Below are positions 1 through 7,273 of a DNA stretch of 17,408 nucleotides, in pieces. Source of the stretch: an uncultured Ruminococcus sp. (GTDB taxonomy: Bacteria > Bacillota > Clostridia > Oscillospirales > Ruminococcaceae); the NCBI GenBank assembly GCA_900551505.1, contig URWK01000009.1:1-17408 (forward strand). Direction: 5' to 3'. Positions within the stretch are counted from its first letter, which is position 1, and every line of letters starts with the position of its first letter. The translations under genes and the position numbers were made by a program. Below the pieces are notes generated by a model. That model saw nothing but the letters and a program-made list of their open reading frames with translations, was not told where the DNA came from and ran no database searches.

Positions 1-60
1 AGTTTTCTAGTTGGTGGCCCGCCCCCGGCGGGGGGGGGGGGCCCCCCCCCCCCCCCCCCC
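1..60. other. Probable contig-end artefact (poly-G/poly-C block)
   Basis: A run of 12 G (30-41) is followed directly by 19 C (42-60), after a GC-rich stretch. The DNA from position 61 onward is strongly AT-rich and normal in composition. A G-run folding onto a C-run at the very end of the sequence is typical of sequencing or assembly artefacts. I would not treat these bases as genomic without read support. Confidence 0.75.
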
Positions 61-91
61 ATATTTTAAATTGAGCAGAAAGCTTATGGAA

Positions 92-116
92 GTATGATGA
101 TATTTAAGTATCATAC
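92..116. repeat. Short inverted repeat upstream of the lipoprotein gene
   Basis: GTATGAT (92-98) and ATCATAC (110-116) form perfect 7-bp arms around an 11-base spacer. No T-run follows, so it does not look like a terminator. It lies about 80 bases upstream of the -35 box of the first promoter and could be an operator or simply chance. Otherwise I see nothing coding between 61 and 357. Confidence 0.3.
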
Positions 117-193
117 GGTAAAAAGTATTGTCTATAATGCATAAAATGAAAGGCTTTTTATTGACTGAATTACGGATTTTATATAATCCCGTA

Positions 194-222
194 TTGACTT
201 TTCTTTAATTCTATGTTATGAT
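194..222 (+). promoter_or_regulatory. Sigma-A-type promoter for the lipoprotein/GGDEF pair
   Basis: TTGACT at 194-199 and TATGAT at 217-222 are separated by 17 bases; each box matches 5 of 6 consensus positions. Transcription would start near 229, giving a leader of about 130 bases before the ATG at 358. A second, weaker pair (TTGACT 161-166, TATAAT 182-187) has only a 15-base spacer and may be an accessory promoter. Confidence 0.6.
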
Positions 223-242
223 TTTTTCATCAGGAATTATAG

Positions 243-314
243 TCAGACAATAAAAAATCAAGAACAACACTTTCCGTATCTGTCTGAAACTGAATAACGG
301 GAAGTGTTTTATTT
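243..314 (+). promoter_or_regulatory. Structured leader: terminator-like hairpin with a possible pseudoknot
   Basis: AACACTTTCCGT (266-277) can pair with ACGGGAAGTGTT (297-308) over 12 positions, with one G-U pair, followed by a short T-rich stretch (307-310, then ATTT). The 19-base loop contains TGTCTGA (281-287), a perfect complement of TCAGACA (243-249) just upstream of the hairpin. The loop could therefore form a pseudoknot or a competing stem. The element lies inside the predicted transcript, between promoter and gene, which suggests attenuation or a cis-regulatory RNA. I recognise no known riboswitch class. Confidence 0.45.
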
Positions 315-357
315 GGCGACTATAATTGGAAAATATGACAGAAAGGATTTTGTAAAG

Positions 358-1353
358 ATGAAACTATGGAAAAGGTTACTGTCAGTCACACTCTCTGTTT
401 CGATGCTGATAGTATCAGGCGGTTGTTCTCATATGAAGCTTATTAATATGGGAATCGAAAACCAGAAAAACAAAAGTGACCGCTATGTTGCGGTAATCTG
501 TAAGTCGCAGGATGAATACTGGGACGCAGTAGAAAAGGGAGCTAATGAAGCAGGTGAGGAACTCGGAATAAAAATAACTTATAACGCACCTGAAAACGAA
601 ACACAGATTGATGAACAGATAAGGCTCGTTCAGGAAGCTATAAACAATAATGCAAACGGAATAGTAATTGCTCCGCTCGACTCCGATAAACTCAATGATG
701 TTCTCGCACAGGCAACAGACAAGAACATACAGGTAATTACAATTGACTCTGATGTTTCTTATGATGGAAGAAAAACTTTTGTTGGTACTGACAATATTAC
801 CGCCGGTGCTATTGCCGCAAGACAGGCTGTAAACCTTATAGGAGATGATGGAAAAGTTGCCGTTATGGCTCATGTGGAAGGGGCTCAAACCACTATTGAA
901 CGTAAAGATGGCTTTATTGATGAAATGAAAGAAAGTTATCCCGATATAGAAATACTCGATAACGGATATTGTGACGGTCAGCCTGATATTGCTAAGCAGA
1001 AGACTAAGGAAATGCTCGAAAATAATTCCGATGTGGAATTAATCTATGCCACAAACGAAGGTACGGCAGTAGGTGTTTGTGAAGCGGTTGAGGAAATGGG
1101 TATGTCCGGCAAGGTTAAAATAATAGCTTTTGACTCATCTACAACAGAAATTTCTTATCTCCAGAAAGGAACAATTGACGGACTTATTGTACAGAATCCT
1201 TTCAATATGGGATACCTCGGCGTGAGAAATGTAAACAAGGTTATCGACGGCAAAACAATAGAAGAAAGGATTGACACAGGAGTAACATATGTAACTATGG
1301 ACAATCTCAATGATGAAGATACTCAGCTCCTGCTTAACCCGATGGGTAATTAA
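358..1353 (+). CDS. Substrate-binding lipoprotein, sugar-type (Peripla_BP_4 / RbsB-like)
   Basis: A 331-residue extracytoplasmic binding protein of the ribose/galactose type that would bind a small sugar-like ligand at the outer face of the membrane. The start is ATG 358, preceded by AGAAAGGA (340-347) at good spacing; an in-frame GTG at 304 lies inside the leader hairpin and has no Shine-Dalgarno sequence. The N-terminus is a lipoprotein signal: basic residues, a hydrophobic stretch, then Ser-Gly-Gly-Cys with the cysteine at 23 (slightly atypical lipobox). The body has the two-lobe pattern of the family, including AVICKSQDEYWDAV, the segment GTDNITAGAIAARQA, and FDSS before the C-terminal lobe. 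No ABC permease or ATPase is adjacent. The next gene, 45 bases downstream, is a membrane GGDEF protein, so I infer a sensory rather than a transport role. The ligand cannot be named from sequence. Confidence 0.85.
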   Translation: MKLWKRLLSVTLSVSMLIVSGGCSHMKLINMGIENQKNKSDRYVAVICKSQDEYWDAVEKGANEAGEELGIKITYNAPENETQIDEQIRLVQEAINNNANGIVIAPLDSDKLNDVLAQATDKNIQVITIDSDVSYDGRKTFVGTDNITAGAIAARQAVNLIGDDGKVAVMAHVEGAQTTIERKDGFIDEMKESYPDIEILDNGYCDGQPDIAKQKTKEMLENNSDVELIYATNEGTAVGVCEAVEEMGMSGKVKIIAFDSSTTEISYLQKGTIDGLIVQNPFNMGYLGVRNVNKVIDGKTIEERIDTGVTYVTMDNLNDEDTQLLLNPMGN

Positions 1354-1398
1354 AAACCTGACGGATAATAAAATCAATGAAAGGGGTTAATTGATAAA

Positions 1399-2604
1399 AT
1401 GGCAAAAAATAAAGCAAAAAGTTCGTCACTGAAGATTTTTAATGTACTCATAATCTTTACAGGTCTTCTCACATTTATAGGTGTGTCCGGCGTTTACCGA
1501 ATAGGTAAGTATACAATCGAAAAGAACATTGCATCAATGCAGGAAATTGATTCAATGAGTACAAATATGGGGAATATAGACCAGTATATGTTGTACATAG
1601 TTTCAGGGCTGAATGTAAGTAAAAACAATACTTACCTTGAAAATATAAATTTACTCATTGAAAAGAATGAAAAAACAGCAGAAGCTTACAAAGTCATTTC
1701 AAATGACACAAGCTTCACAGATATGGAAAGGCGAAGATATAATCAATGCCGACTCGGAATAATTACATATGACAAAAAGGTAAATGAAATTGTCGGAAAG
1801 ATAGAAAACGGAAATTTTAACGATGCAAAGGCGATATATGAACAGGAATTTACACCTGCGAAGGCTTGTCTTATAGAACTTCTCGATGCAGTTTCTGAAC
1901 TCAATCAAAGAACTTCCGAACAGCGTCTTGCATACAACTATTGGTTCTATGTTATTGTTACGGTAATTCTTGCACTTGCAACGATACTTTCCGTTATAGT
2001 TGTAACAAATAACACAAAACGTAATCAGCAGTTTACAGAAGAAATCGCAGAAAAGACCAATGAACTTCATGAGGCAAATGCTTCAATGAAGAGTAAGGAT
2101 GAAAAGCTTACATACCTTGCATATTACGATATACTTACAGGTCTTCCGAACAGATATCTGTTCACTGATGAAGTGAAAAAGCGTATAAAGACTGCACCTA
2201 CAGAAGAATTTACAGTAGTTGTACTTGACGTTGACAATTTCAGACAAATTAATGATACATACGGTTATAATATGGGTGATGCACTTCTTGTAGAGTATGC
2301 AAAGAGAATGTCTGCATTCTGCGGAAAGGAATATACACTTGCCCGTATAAGCGGTAACGAATTCGGCGTGCTTATTCCTGAGCCGAAGTCAAGACAGGAA
2401 ATTATCAACTGTACAGAAGTTTTGAGAAACATGGTAAGTACACCTGTTAATACCGGTGGCGTAGCACTTGCAACAACTGCTTCATGCGGTATCGTAACAT
2501 ATCCGAGAGATGCGGCAGAAAGTGAAGAAATTCTTAAACTTGCGGATATAGCGGTTCACAAGGCTAAAGAAGATGGAAAGAACAGAGTTTATTTCATGAA
2601 CTAA
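1399..2604 (+). CDS. Membrane GGDEF-domain protein with degenerate active site (SGNEF)
   Basis: A 401-residue protein of the diguanylate cyclase family. A first TM helix (about 11-33) and a second (about 182-203) flank an outside helical region of roughly 145 residues resembling the four-helix-bundle sensor of chemoreceptors (4HB_MCP). A short coiled-coil linker follows (about 208-235), then a GGDEF domain from about 238 to the end, beginning YLAYYDILTGLPNR. The metal-binding Asp-x-Asp is present (D277, D279), but the signature loop reads SGNEF at 318-322. The first glycine and the catalytic acidic residue are replaced, and the RxxD inhibitory site is absent. Diguanylate cyclase activity is therefore doubtful; a GTP- or c-di-GMP-sensing or structural role is possible. 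The start is supported by AAGGGG at 1381-1386. It is co-directional with, and close behind, the binding lipoprotein, so it probably receives that protein's signal. Confidence 0.85.
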   Translation: MAKNKAKSSSLKIFNVLIIFTGLLTFIGVSGVYRIGKYTIEKNIASMQEIDSMSTNMGNIDQYMLYIVSGLNVSKNNTYLENINLLIEKNEKTAEAYKVISNDTSFTDMERRRYNQCRLGIITYDKKVNEIVGKIENGNFNDAKAIYEQEFTPAKACLIELLDAVSELNQRTSEQRLAYNYWFYVIVTVILALATILSVIVVTNNTKRNQQFTEEIAEKTNELHEANASMKSKDEKLTYLAYYDILTGLPNRYLFTDEVKKRIKTAPTEEFTVVVLDVDNFRQINDTYGYNMGDALLVEYAKRMSAFCGKEYTLARISGNEFGVLIPEPKSRQEIINCTEVLRNMVSTPVNTGGVALATTASCGIVTYPRDAAESEEILKLADIAVHKAKEDGKNRVYFMN

Positions 2605-2616
2605 TCCCTAAAAAAT

Positions 2617-2652
2617 AATTTTCCCCTGTTGTATAAGCAGGGGAATTTTTTG
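2617..2652 (+). terminator. Rho-independent terminator after the GGDEF gene
   Basis: TTCCCCTG (2621-2628) pairs perfectly with CAGGGGAA (2638-2645) around a 9-base loop. It is followed by six or more T and preceded by an A/T-rich stretch that can extend the stem. It starts about 16 bases after the GGDEF stop codon. Confidence 0.9.
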
Positions 2653-2709
2653 TGTAAAAATGAAGCGGATAATCTTTTGAATTACCCGCCGGAGTATGAT
2701 ATATTTAGG

Positions 2710-2723
2710 TTAGCATATGCTAA
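2710..2723. repeat. Perfect 14-bp palindrome
   Basis: TTAGCATATGCTAA is a perfect palindrome in the space between the GGDEF terminator and the 3' end of the minus-strand DUF2325 gene. It could be a protein-binding site, but no promoter is obvious beside it. Confidence 0.4.
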
Positions 2724-2733
2724 TCACAGGGCT

Positions 2734-2762
2734 GAAAAATAAACCGCTTTTGCATAGCCGTT
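2734..2762 (-). terminator. Possible weak terminator of the DUF2325 gene
   Basis: Read on the minus strand, AACGGCT and AGCGGTT (plus-strand 2742-2748 and 2756-2762) form a 7-bp stem with one central mismatch, followed by TTATTTTT. It lies 11 bases past the stop codon. The stem is short and imperfect. Confidence 0.4.
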
Positions 2763-2772
2763 CTGTTAAATC

Positions 2773-3051
2773 TTATTTATGTTGTTCAAGTAAATTTTTA
2801 AGGGAATTAAGGCTTGCACTGTGTGCGACCACGAGCGGAATTTGTTCTTTCATGGCTTTTTTCTTCACGGTCAGTGTCATCTTGTGGGAAACCGTATCCG
2901 TAAAAAGCACGAACATATCGGGAGTACCGATTTTCCCGTCAAAGTCTGCCCCCATCTGAGTAAAGACCTTTGCCTTATGTCTGTAAGCCTTACAGACTTC
3001 CTTATATCTGGTAGCCATACGGTCATTTCCTCCGATAATAACTATACTCAT
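2773..3051 (-). CDS. DUF2325 family protein
   Basis: A 92-residue cytoplasmic protein that matches the small stand-alone DUF2325 family by its opening MSIVIIGGNDRMATRYK, its central KVFTQMG, and the later GTPDMFVLFTDTVSHKM segment. This family is widespread in Firmicutes and has no established biochemical function; the GGND start and alternating hydrophobic strands suggest a small alpha/beta fold. The start is supported on the minus strand by AGAGGTGA a few bases upstream (plus 3057-3064). It has its own promoter (plus 3086-3115) and is monocistronic. It sits divergent from the LRR/kinase operon, with about 230 bases between the two start codons, so shared regulation is possible but not shown. 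Confidence 0.85.
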   Translation of the reverse strand: MSIVIIGGNDRMATRYKEVCKAYRHKAKVFTQMGADFDGKIGTPDMFVLFTDTVSHKMTLTVKKKAMKEQIPLVVAHSASLNSLKNLLEQHK

Positions 3052-3085
3052 TTCTTCACCTCTTTAAAATTTGGATTGTGATTAG

Positions 3086-3115
3086 ATAATATCATTGTTA
3101 GCCATGGGTTGTCAA
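3086..3115 (-). promoter_or_regulatory. Sigma-A-type promoter of the DUF2325 gene
   Basis: On the minus strand, TTGACA (plus 3110-3115) and TATTAT (plus 3086-3091) are separated by 18 bases. The -35 box is perfect and the -10 box matches 5 of 6. It lies 35 bases before the start codon. Confidence 0.7.
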
Positions 3116-3206
3116 GTATTTTTTTCAGGAATAACTCCCTTATAATCGGTCTGTTTTCTCACAAATTCAAAAAAGACAGATTTATTAATTTAAAATGATT
3201 ATAAGG

Positions 3207-3236
3207 TTGACAAAAATACGATATATGATATATAAT
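3207..3236 (+). promoter_or_regulatory. Near-consensus promoter of the LRR/kinase/vWA/PP2C operon
   Basis: TTGACA at 3207-3212 and TATAAT at 3231-3236 are both perfect consensus boxes, with an 18-base spacer. The transcript would begin about 40 bases before the first start codon. I see no further promoter before the terminator at 9061-9101, which supports a single five-gene transcript. Confidence 0.8.
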
Positions 3237-3282
3237 TATAGTGTTGTAATTACAGATTAAACAGGAGGAGCCTAAAAAATCA

Positions 3283-4758
3283 ATGAATTTCACTATTGAA
3301 AATGGCGTGCTTGAAAAGCATACCGAAGAAAAGGGAGTTTCAAAAGTTACTGTTCCCGCTACCGTGAGGGAAATAGGTGACAGTGCCTTTGAAGACTGCC
3401 GTAATATTACAGACGTAGTTCTTCCCAATACTGTTTCCGTAATCGGAGAAAAGGCATTTGAAGACTGTACATCTCTCCAGAAAATTACCACAAACGGAGG
3501 AGCAGGAGGCTTCAAATCCCTTATTGCAAAACTTCAGAATATGTTCGGGAAGGGAAAGAAACGTATCAATCTTTCACAGAATGTTTCATCAATAGGCAGA
3601 TGGGCATTCAATGGCTGTATAAATTTTAACAGTATAGACATTGATGCAAAGAATTCTACCTATAAGAGCATTGACGGCATAGTTTACAGCAAGGACGGAA
3701 CAAAACTTATTCTCTGTCCGGGTGGCAGGGAAACCGCAGAAATTCCGCAAGGTGTAGTTTCCATAGAAAAATATGCATTTTACAGTTGTTCACAGCTCAA
3801 GAGCGTTACTATACCCGATTCAGTCAGAATGATAGATGACTTTGCATTCTATGCGTGTATCAACCTTACATCAATCAACATTCCGGAAGGCGTTCAGTAT
3901 ATTGGCAAGAGAGCTTTCAACTGCTGTTCAAGACTTAAAAATATAAGTATCCCGAAGACAGTTGAAGTTTTCGGTAAGGAAGCTTTCCACGATACACAGT
4001 GGTTTGAAGAATATTCGGGGAAATATGTGATTGAAGGTAACGATGTCCTGATTCAATACAGAGGTAAAGACGATGTGAATATCACATTGCCCAATAATAT
4101 AAAGTCAATCGGTAAGAGAGCTTTTGAATATTGCAGAAACCTTAAAAGTGTTGTATTGAATGAGGGTGTAGTTTCAATTCAGAGTGGTGCATTTATGGGT
4201 TGTTACAACCTTGAACACGTTGAACTTCCGGAGAGTGTCGAGAGAATCAGCAGAAGGGCATTCAGAGACTGCAAATGTCTGAAATCAATAAAAATTCCTA
4301 AGAGAGTTGAACAGATAGCCGCATGGACTTTCTATAACTGCAACGAGCTTACGGAAATCGAAATTCCTGCGAATGTTACGGAAATCGGAGGAAACGCATT
4401 TGCGTACTGTAACGGACTTGAAACAATAACAATCAAAGGCAGAGTAAAGACTATAGGATTCTTTGCATTCGGTGCTTGCAGAAGCCTTGAAAGTATAAAT
4501 CTTCCTGAAACACTGACCGCAATCGAAGAAATGTCATTTGCATATTGCAGTAACCTTGAAGAAATCGAAATTCCTTACGGTGTAAAGAGTATCGGTGCTA
4601 TGGCATTTGCACATTGTGACAATCTGAGGGAAGTAAGAATACCTAAGAGTGTTGAAACAATTGCTCCTGACGCATTCAAGGCTTGCGAAAGCCTTTCGGA
4701 AGAATCACTGGCAAAGATTAAAGAAAAAATACCTGTTGCAAAAGCAAAGATATTCTAA
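3283..4758 (+). CDS. Cytoplasmic BspA-type leucine-rich repeat (LRR_5) protein
   Basis: A 491-residue protein made almost entirely of LRR_5/BspA-type repeats of about 23 residues with the pattern IPxxVxxIGxxAFxxCxxLxxI. I count about 16 units from residue 26 to about 475. Nearly every unit keeps the cysteine after AF. Two longer loops, around GIVYSKDGTKLILCPGG and DVLIQYRGKDDV, interrupt the array in the manner usual for BspA repeats. An odd Gly- and Lys-rich insertion lies at 72-94. There is no signal peptide, TM helix or sorting motif, so the protein should be cytoplasmic, unlike classical surface BspA proteins. The start is fixed by an excellent AGGAGGAG at about 3262-3269. It heads the operon containing the kinase, vWA and PP2C genes. 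I infer a recognition or scaffold role; the partner is unknown. Confidence 0.85.
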   Translation: MNFTIENGVLEKHTEEKGVSKVTVPATVREIGDSAFEDCRNITDVVLPNTVSVIGEKAFEDCTSLQKITTNGGAGGFKSLIAKLQNMFGKGKKRINLSQNVSSIGRWAFNGCINFNSIDIDAKNSTYKSIDGIVYSKDGTKLILCPGGRETAEIPQGVVSIEKYAFYSCSQLKSVTIPDSVRMIDDFAFYACINLTSINIPEGVQYIGKRAFNCCSRLKNISIPKTVEVFGKEAFHDTQWFEEYSGKYVIEGNDVLIQYRGKDDVNITLPNNIKSIGKRAFEYCRNLKSVVLNEGVVSIQSGAFMGCYNLEHVELPESVERISRRAFRDCKCLKSIKIPKRVEQIAAWTFYNCNELTEIEIPANVTEIGGNAFAYCNGLETITIKGRVKTIGFFAFGACRSLESINLPETLTAIEEMSFAYCSNLEEIEIPYGVKSIGAMAFAHCDNLREVRIPKSVETIAPDAFKACESLSEESLAKIKEKIPVAKAKIF

Positions 4759-4806
4759 AAATACAGATATTCCGAAAAATAAATAAACTAACAGGAGTGA
4801 AAAATT

Positions 4807-5874
4807 ATGGATTGCCAGTATTGTCATAAGCCGTTGCCGGGCAATACTTCATACTGCCCTTTCTGCGGTACAAGCCTGAAAACAGGCGGTTCGGAAGAAA
4901 GAGAAGCAGTTAAAAAAGCTATGAAAAGTATGTATCAGCAATACGGAAATGAACTCTTTCAGAGCAAACAGAGATTTATAGCAATATTAAGTGACTTTAT
5001 CCCTGAATACGACAAGGAAAGAAGACTTATGACCCTTGTTGCAAATAATGACATCATCGCAAACATGATGAAGGAAAACAACAAGGAAGTCGCAGCCGCA
5101 AAGGCAAGGGAATATATGTCCATTGAAATGTTTCTGTCAGATACGGCGGTTGAATTTGTAATTGAATGTATCGCCTATATGTTCGACTGGGATTGCGGAA
5201 AGCCTCCGGTTAAAACTGTTGTAGAACCGATTCCGGAAGAGCAGGATTCAAAGAAATCAAAGAAATCTTCAAAACAGTCGGGTTCACAGCCCGCAAGCCA
5301 GCAGGAAACAAAGAAAGAAGCTCCTGCCGAAAAGAAGAAAAAAGACTTTACCGCAACAGATGCTACCCGTATGAGATTGAGTATGCACCCGAAAATTCCG
5401 TCAACATATACTTCAATTGACGGATTTGCGTTTGACGGTTTCGGTTGGATGAGGTCTATAGTAATTCCGGAAGGCGTAACAATGATAGGCGAATATGCAT
5501 TTTCCGAATGTAAGGCATTGAAGAATATAACATTGCCGTCAACACTCAGAGTGCTTAGAAAATATGCATTCAATCTTTGCGGAAAGCTTACGACCATTGC
5601 TATTCCGAATGGCGTAATGTCCATTGAAGAAGGTACTTTTTCATTTTGTGAAAGCCTTATGTCAATAGAAATTCCGGAAAGTGTAGGAACAATAGAGCAG
5701 GAAGCATTTGTAGGCTGTGACTCACTGAAGAACCTTTACATTACCGACAATGTAAAGTATATCGGTGAAGATGCTTTCAGATATTGCCCCAACGTAGTTG
5801 TATCATGCAAGGAAAATTCTTATGTACACAAATATTGTCGTGACAATGGAATAAGTTTCAGATTTATATTATAA
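4807..5874 (+). CDS. Zinc-ribbon plus LRR_5 repeat protein
   Basis: A 355-residue cytoplasmic protein in three parts. Residues 3-20 form a zinc ribbon (CxxC at 3-6, CxxC at 17-20). Residues about 30-135 are a helical domain I do not recognise. Residues about 144-180 are a low-complexity linker rich in Ser, Lys, Gln and Glu. From about 200 to the end come five or so LRR_5 repeats of the same type as in the preceding protein. There is no signal peptide. ACAGGAGTG just upstream supports the ATG. The gene lies 48 bases after the first LRR gene and 18 bases before the probable kinase start, so it is firmly in the operon. The Ser-rich basic linker is a plausible phosphorylation target of that kinase, but this is inference. 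The zinc ribbon may mediate protein contact; direct nucleic-acid binding cannot be judged. Confidence 0.82.
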   Translation: MDCQYCHKPLPGNTSYCPFCGTSLKTGGSEEREAVKKAMKSMYQQYGNELFQSKQRFIAILSDFIPEYDKERRLMTLVANNDIIANMMKENNKEVAAAKAREYMSIEMFLSDTAVEFVIECIAYMFDWDCGKPPVKTVVEPIPEEQDSKKSKKSSKQSGSQPASQQETKKEAPAEKKKKDFTATDATRMRLSMHPKIPSTYTSIDGFAFDGFGWMRSIVIPEGVTMIGEYAFSECKALKNITLPSTLRVLRKYAFNLCGKLTTIAIPNGVMSIEEGTFSFCESLMSIEIPESVGTIEQEAFVGCDSLKNLYITDNVKYIGEDAFRYCPNVVVSCKENSYVHKYCRDNGISFRFIL

Positions 5875-5892
5875 TGGAAAGGAATGGTTTGC

Positions 5893-7233
5893 TTGACAGA
5901 ATTAAAAATAGGTCAAACCGTTGAAACTGAATACGGCGGAGAAGTTAAAATAATCAGTAAACTTGGAAGCGGTGGACAGGGTATTGTTTATTTGGTAGAG
6001 GTGAACGGAGTCAAAAAGGCTCTGAAATGGTACGATATAAGCAAAATCCGTAATCTTCAGGCATTCAGGAAGAATATCGAAGCAAATATCAAGGACGGCA
6101 CACCGAGTGACAAATTCTTATGGCCGGAAGTTATGGTTAAAGAAGACGCTGACGGAAACTTCGGTTACATAATGGATTTAAGACCTTCAAATTACGATTC
6201 TTTCGTAGATATTCTCAATATGTACAGACTGTCGGTAGACCCTGCCACAGGCAAGGGAGTAAAAGAAAAAGTTCAGTTCGCAAGTCTTTTCGCAATGATT
6301 ACCGCAGCTATTAATATAATTAATGCATTCAGACAGCTTCACAGAGCAGGAAAGAGTTATCAGGATTTGAATGACGGCGGTTTCTTTATCGACACAAAGA
6401 CCGGCGATGTGCTTGTATGCGACTGCGACAATATTGCTCCTGAAGGTTATAACTTCGGTATCGGGGGAAAGCCGGGATATATGGCTCCTGAAGTGGTAAG
6501 AGGTATTGCAAAGCCTGACGTACAGACCGACAAATATTCACTCGGTGTAGTTCTTTTCAAGCTTCTTTTCAGAGGCGACCCGCTTGAAGGTGAAAAAGTT
6601 GTAAAGAGCGTATGTCTTACGGAAGAAAGCGAATTACTGCATTACGGAAAAGATGCTGTATTCGTATTCGACCCTGACAATGACACAAACAGACCTGTAA
6701 GAGGTATTCACGACAATGTTATAAAACTCTGGCCGATATACCCTTCATACATAAGGAACGCTTTTACAGACCTTTTCACAAACGGTATAAAGAAGCCTAA
6801 CAAACGTCTGATAGAAAACGAATGGCAGAAACTTTTCGTACGTCTTCGTTCTGAAATAATTCCGTGCGTATGCGGAAGAACAACATATTCATCAATGTTT
6901 GAAACAACAGACCACGGTACATTGAAGTGCAGAAAATGCGGAAGTGAATATCCTATACTTAAATTTGACAACGGCTCGATAATTCCTCTCTATGAAAATT
7001 GTCGTCTTTATGCCTGCAACACAAAGAAAGGTTCGGACGATTTCAATACCGTTACGGGTGAAGTTATCGAAAATGCACTTCACAAGGGCGTTTTCGGAAT
7101 AAAGAACCTTTCAGGAGAAACATGGAGCGTAACCGTCAGCGGAAAGGGTACAAAGACAATCGAAAACGGAAAAGGTTTTCCGATAATGAATGGTATAATC
7201 ATAGACTTCAACGGAATAAAGGGTATGATATGA
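5893..7233 (+). CDS. Divergent Ser/Thr protein kinase-like protein (TerY-P triad kinase) with zinc ribbon
   Basis: A eukaryote-like kinase fold of about 446 residues. I prefer TTG 5893 over ATG 5884 because AAAGGA (5878-5883) abuts the ATG but lies 9 bases from the TTG. Numbering from the TTG: glycine loop GSGGQG at 25-30, ATP-binding Lys at 45 (ALKWY), catalytic-loop Asp at 158 in YQDLNDGG, and DCDN at 177-180 where DFG is expected, followed by the activation-loop segment GYMAPE. The metal-binding Asn five positions after the catalytic Asp is Gly163, so activity is uncertain. After the kinase domain comes a zinc ribbon (C325, C327, C346, C349), then a beta-rich tail of about 90 residues that may be FHA-like. 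Neighbours are LRR proteins upstream and vWA and PP2C downstream, the known TerY-P arrangement. Probably cytoplasmic; substrates unknown. Confidence 0.8.
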   Translation: MTELKIGQTVETEYGGEVKIISKLGSGGQGIVYLVEVNGVKKALKWYDISKIRNLQAFRKNIEANIKDGTPSDKFLWPEVMVKEDADGNFGYIMDLRPSNYDSFVDILNMYRLSVDPATGKGVKEKVQFASLFAMITAAINIINAFRQLHRAGKSYQDLNDGGFFIDTKTGDVLVCDCDNIAPEGYNFGIGGKPGYMAPEVVRGIAKPDVQTDKYSLGVVLFKLLFRGDPLEGEKVVKSVCLTEESELLHYGKDAVFVFDPDNDTNRPVRGIHDNVIKLWPIYPSYIRNAFTDLFTNGIKKPNKRLIENEWQKLFVRLRSEIIPCVCGRTTYSSMFETTDHGTLKCRKCGSEYPILKFDNGSIIPLYENCRLYACNTKKGSDDFNTVTGEVIENALHKGVFGIKNLSGETWSVTVSGKGTKTIENGKGFPIMNGIIIDFNGIKGMI

Positions 7234-7273
7234 CAACAAACACTATATGTAATTTTTAAGGAGCTTAGAACTT

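Noticed and set aside
304..357. N-terminal extension of the lipoprotein from GTG 304
   Set aside because: The codons lie in the leader hairpin, have no ribosome binding site, and would bury the signal peptide behind 18 polar residues. ATG 358 has a good ribosome binding site.
2717..3081. Plus-strand open frames across the DUF2325 gene
   Set aside because: They are antisense to a recognisable DUF2325 gene with its own promoter and ribosome binding site, and have no family features.
3110..3182. CRISPR-like or terminator structure between the DUF2325 and LRR promoters
   Set aside because: Only a weak, interrupted TCTGT/ACAGA inverted repeat is visible, with no repeated units and no T-run after a stable stem.
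3283..5874. Surface BspA-like adhesins
   Set aside because: Neither LRR protein has a signal peptide, TM anchor or sorting motif, and one begins with a zinc ribbon. Their operon partners are all cytoplasmic.
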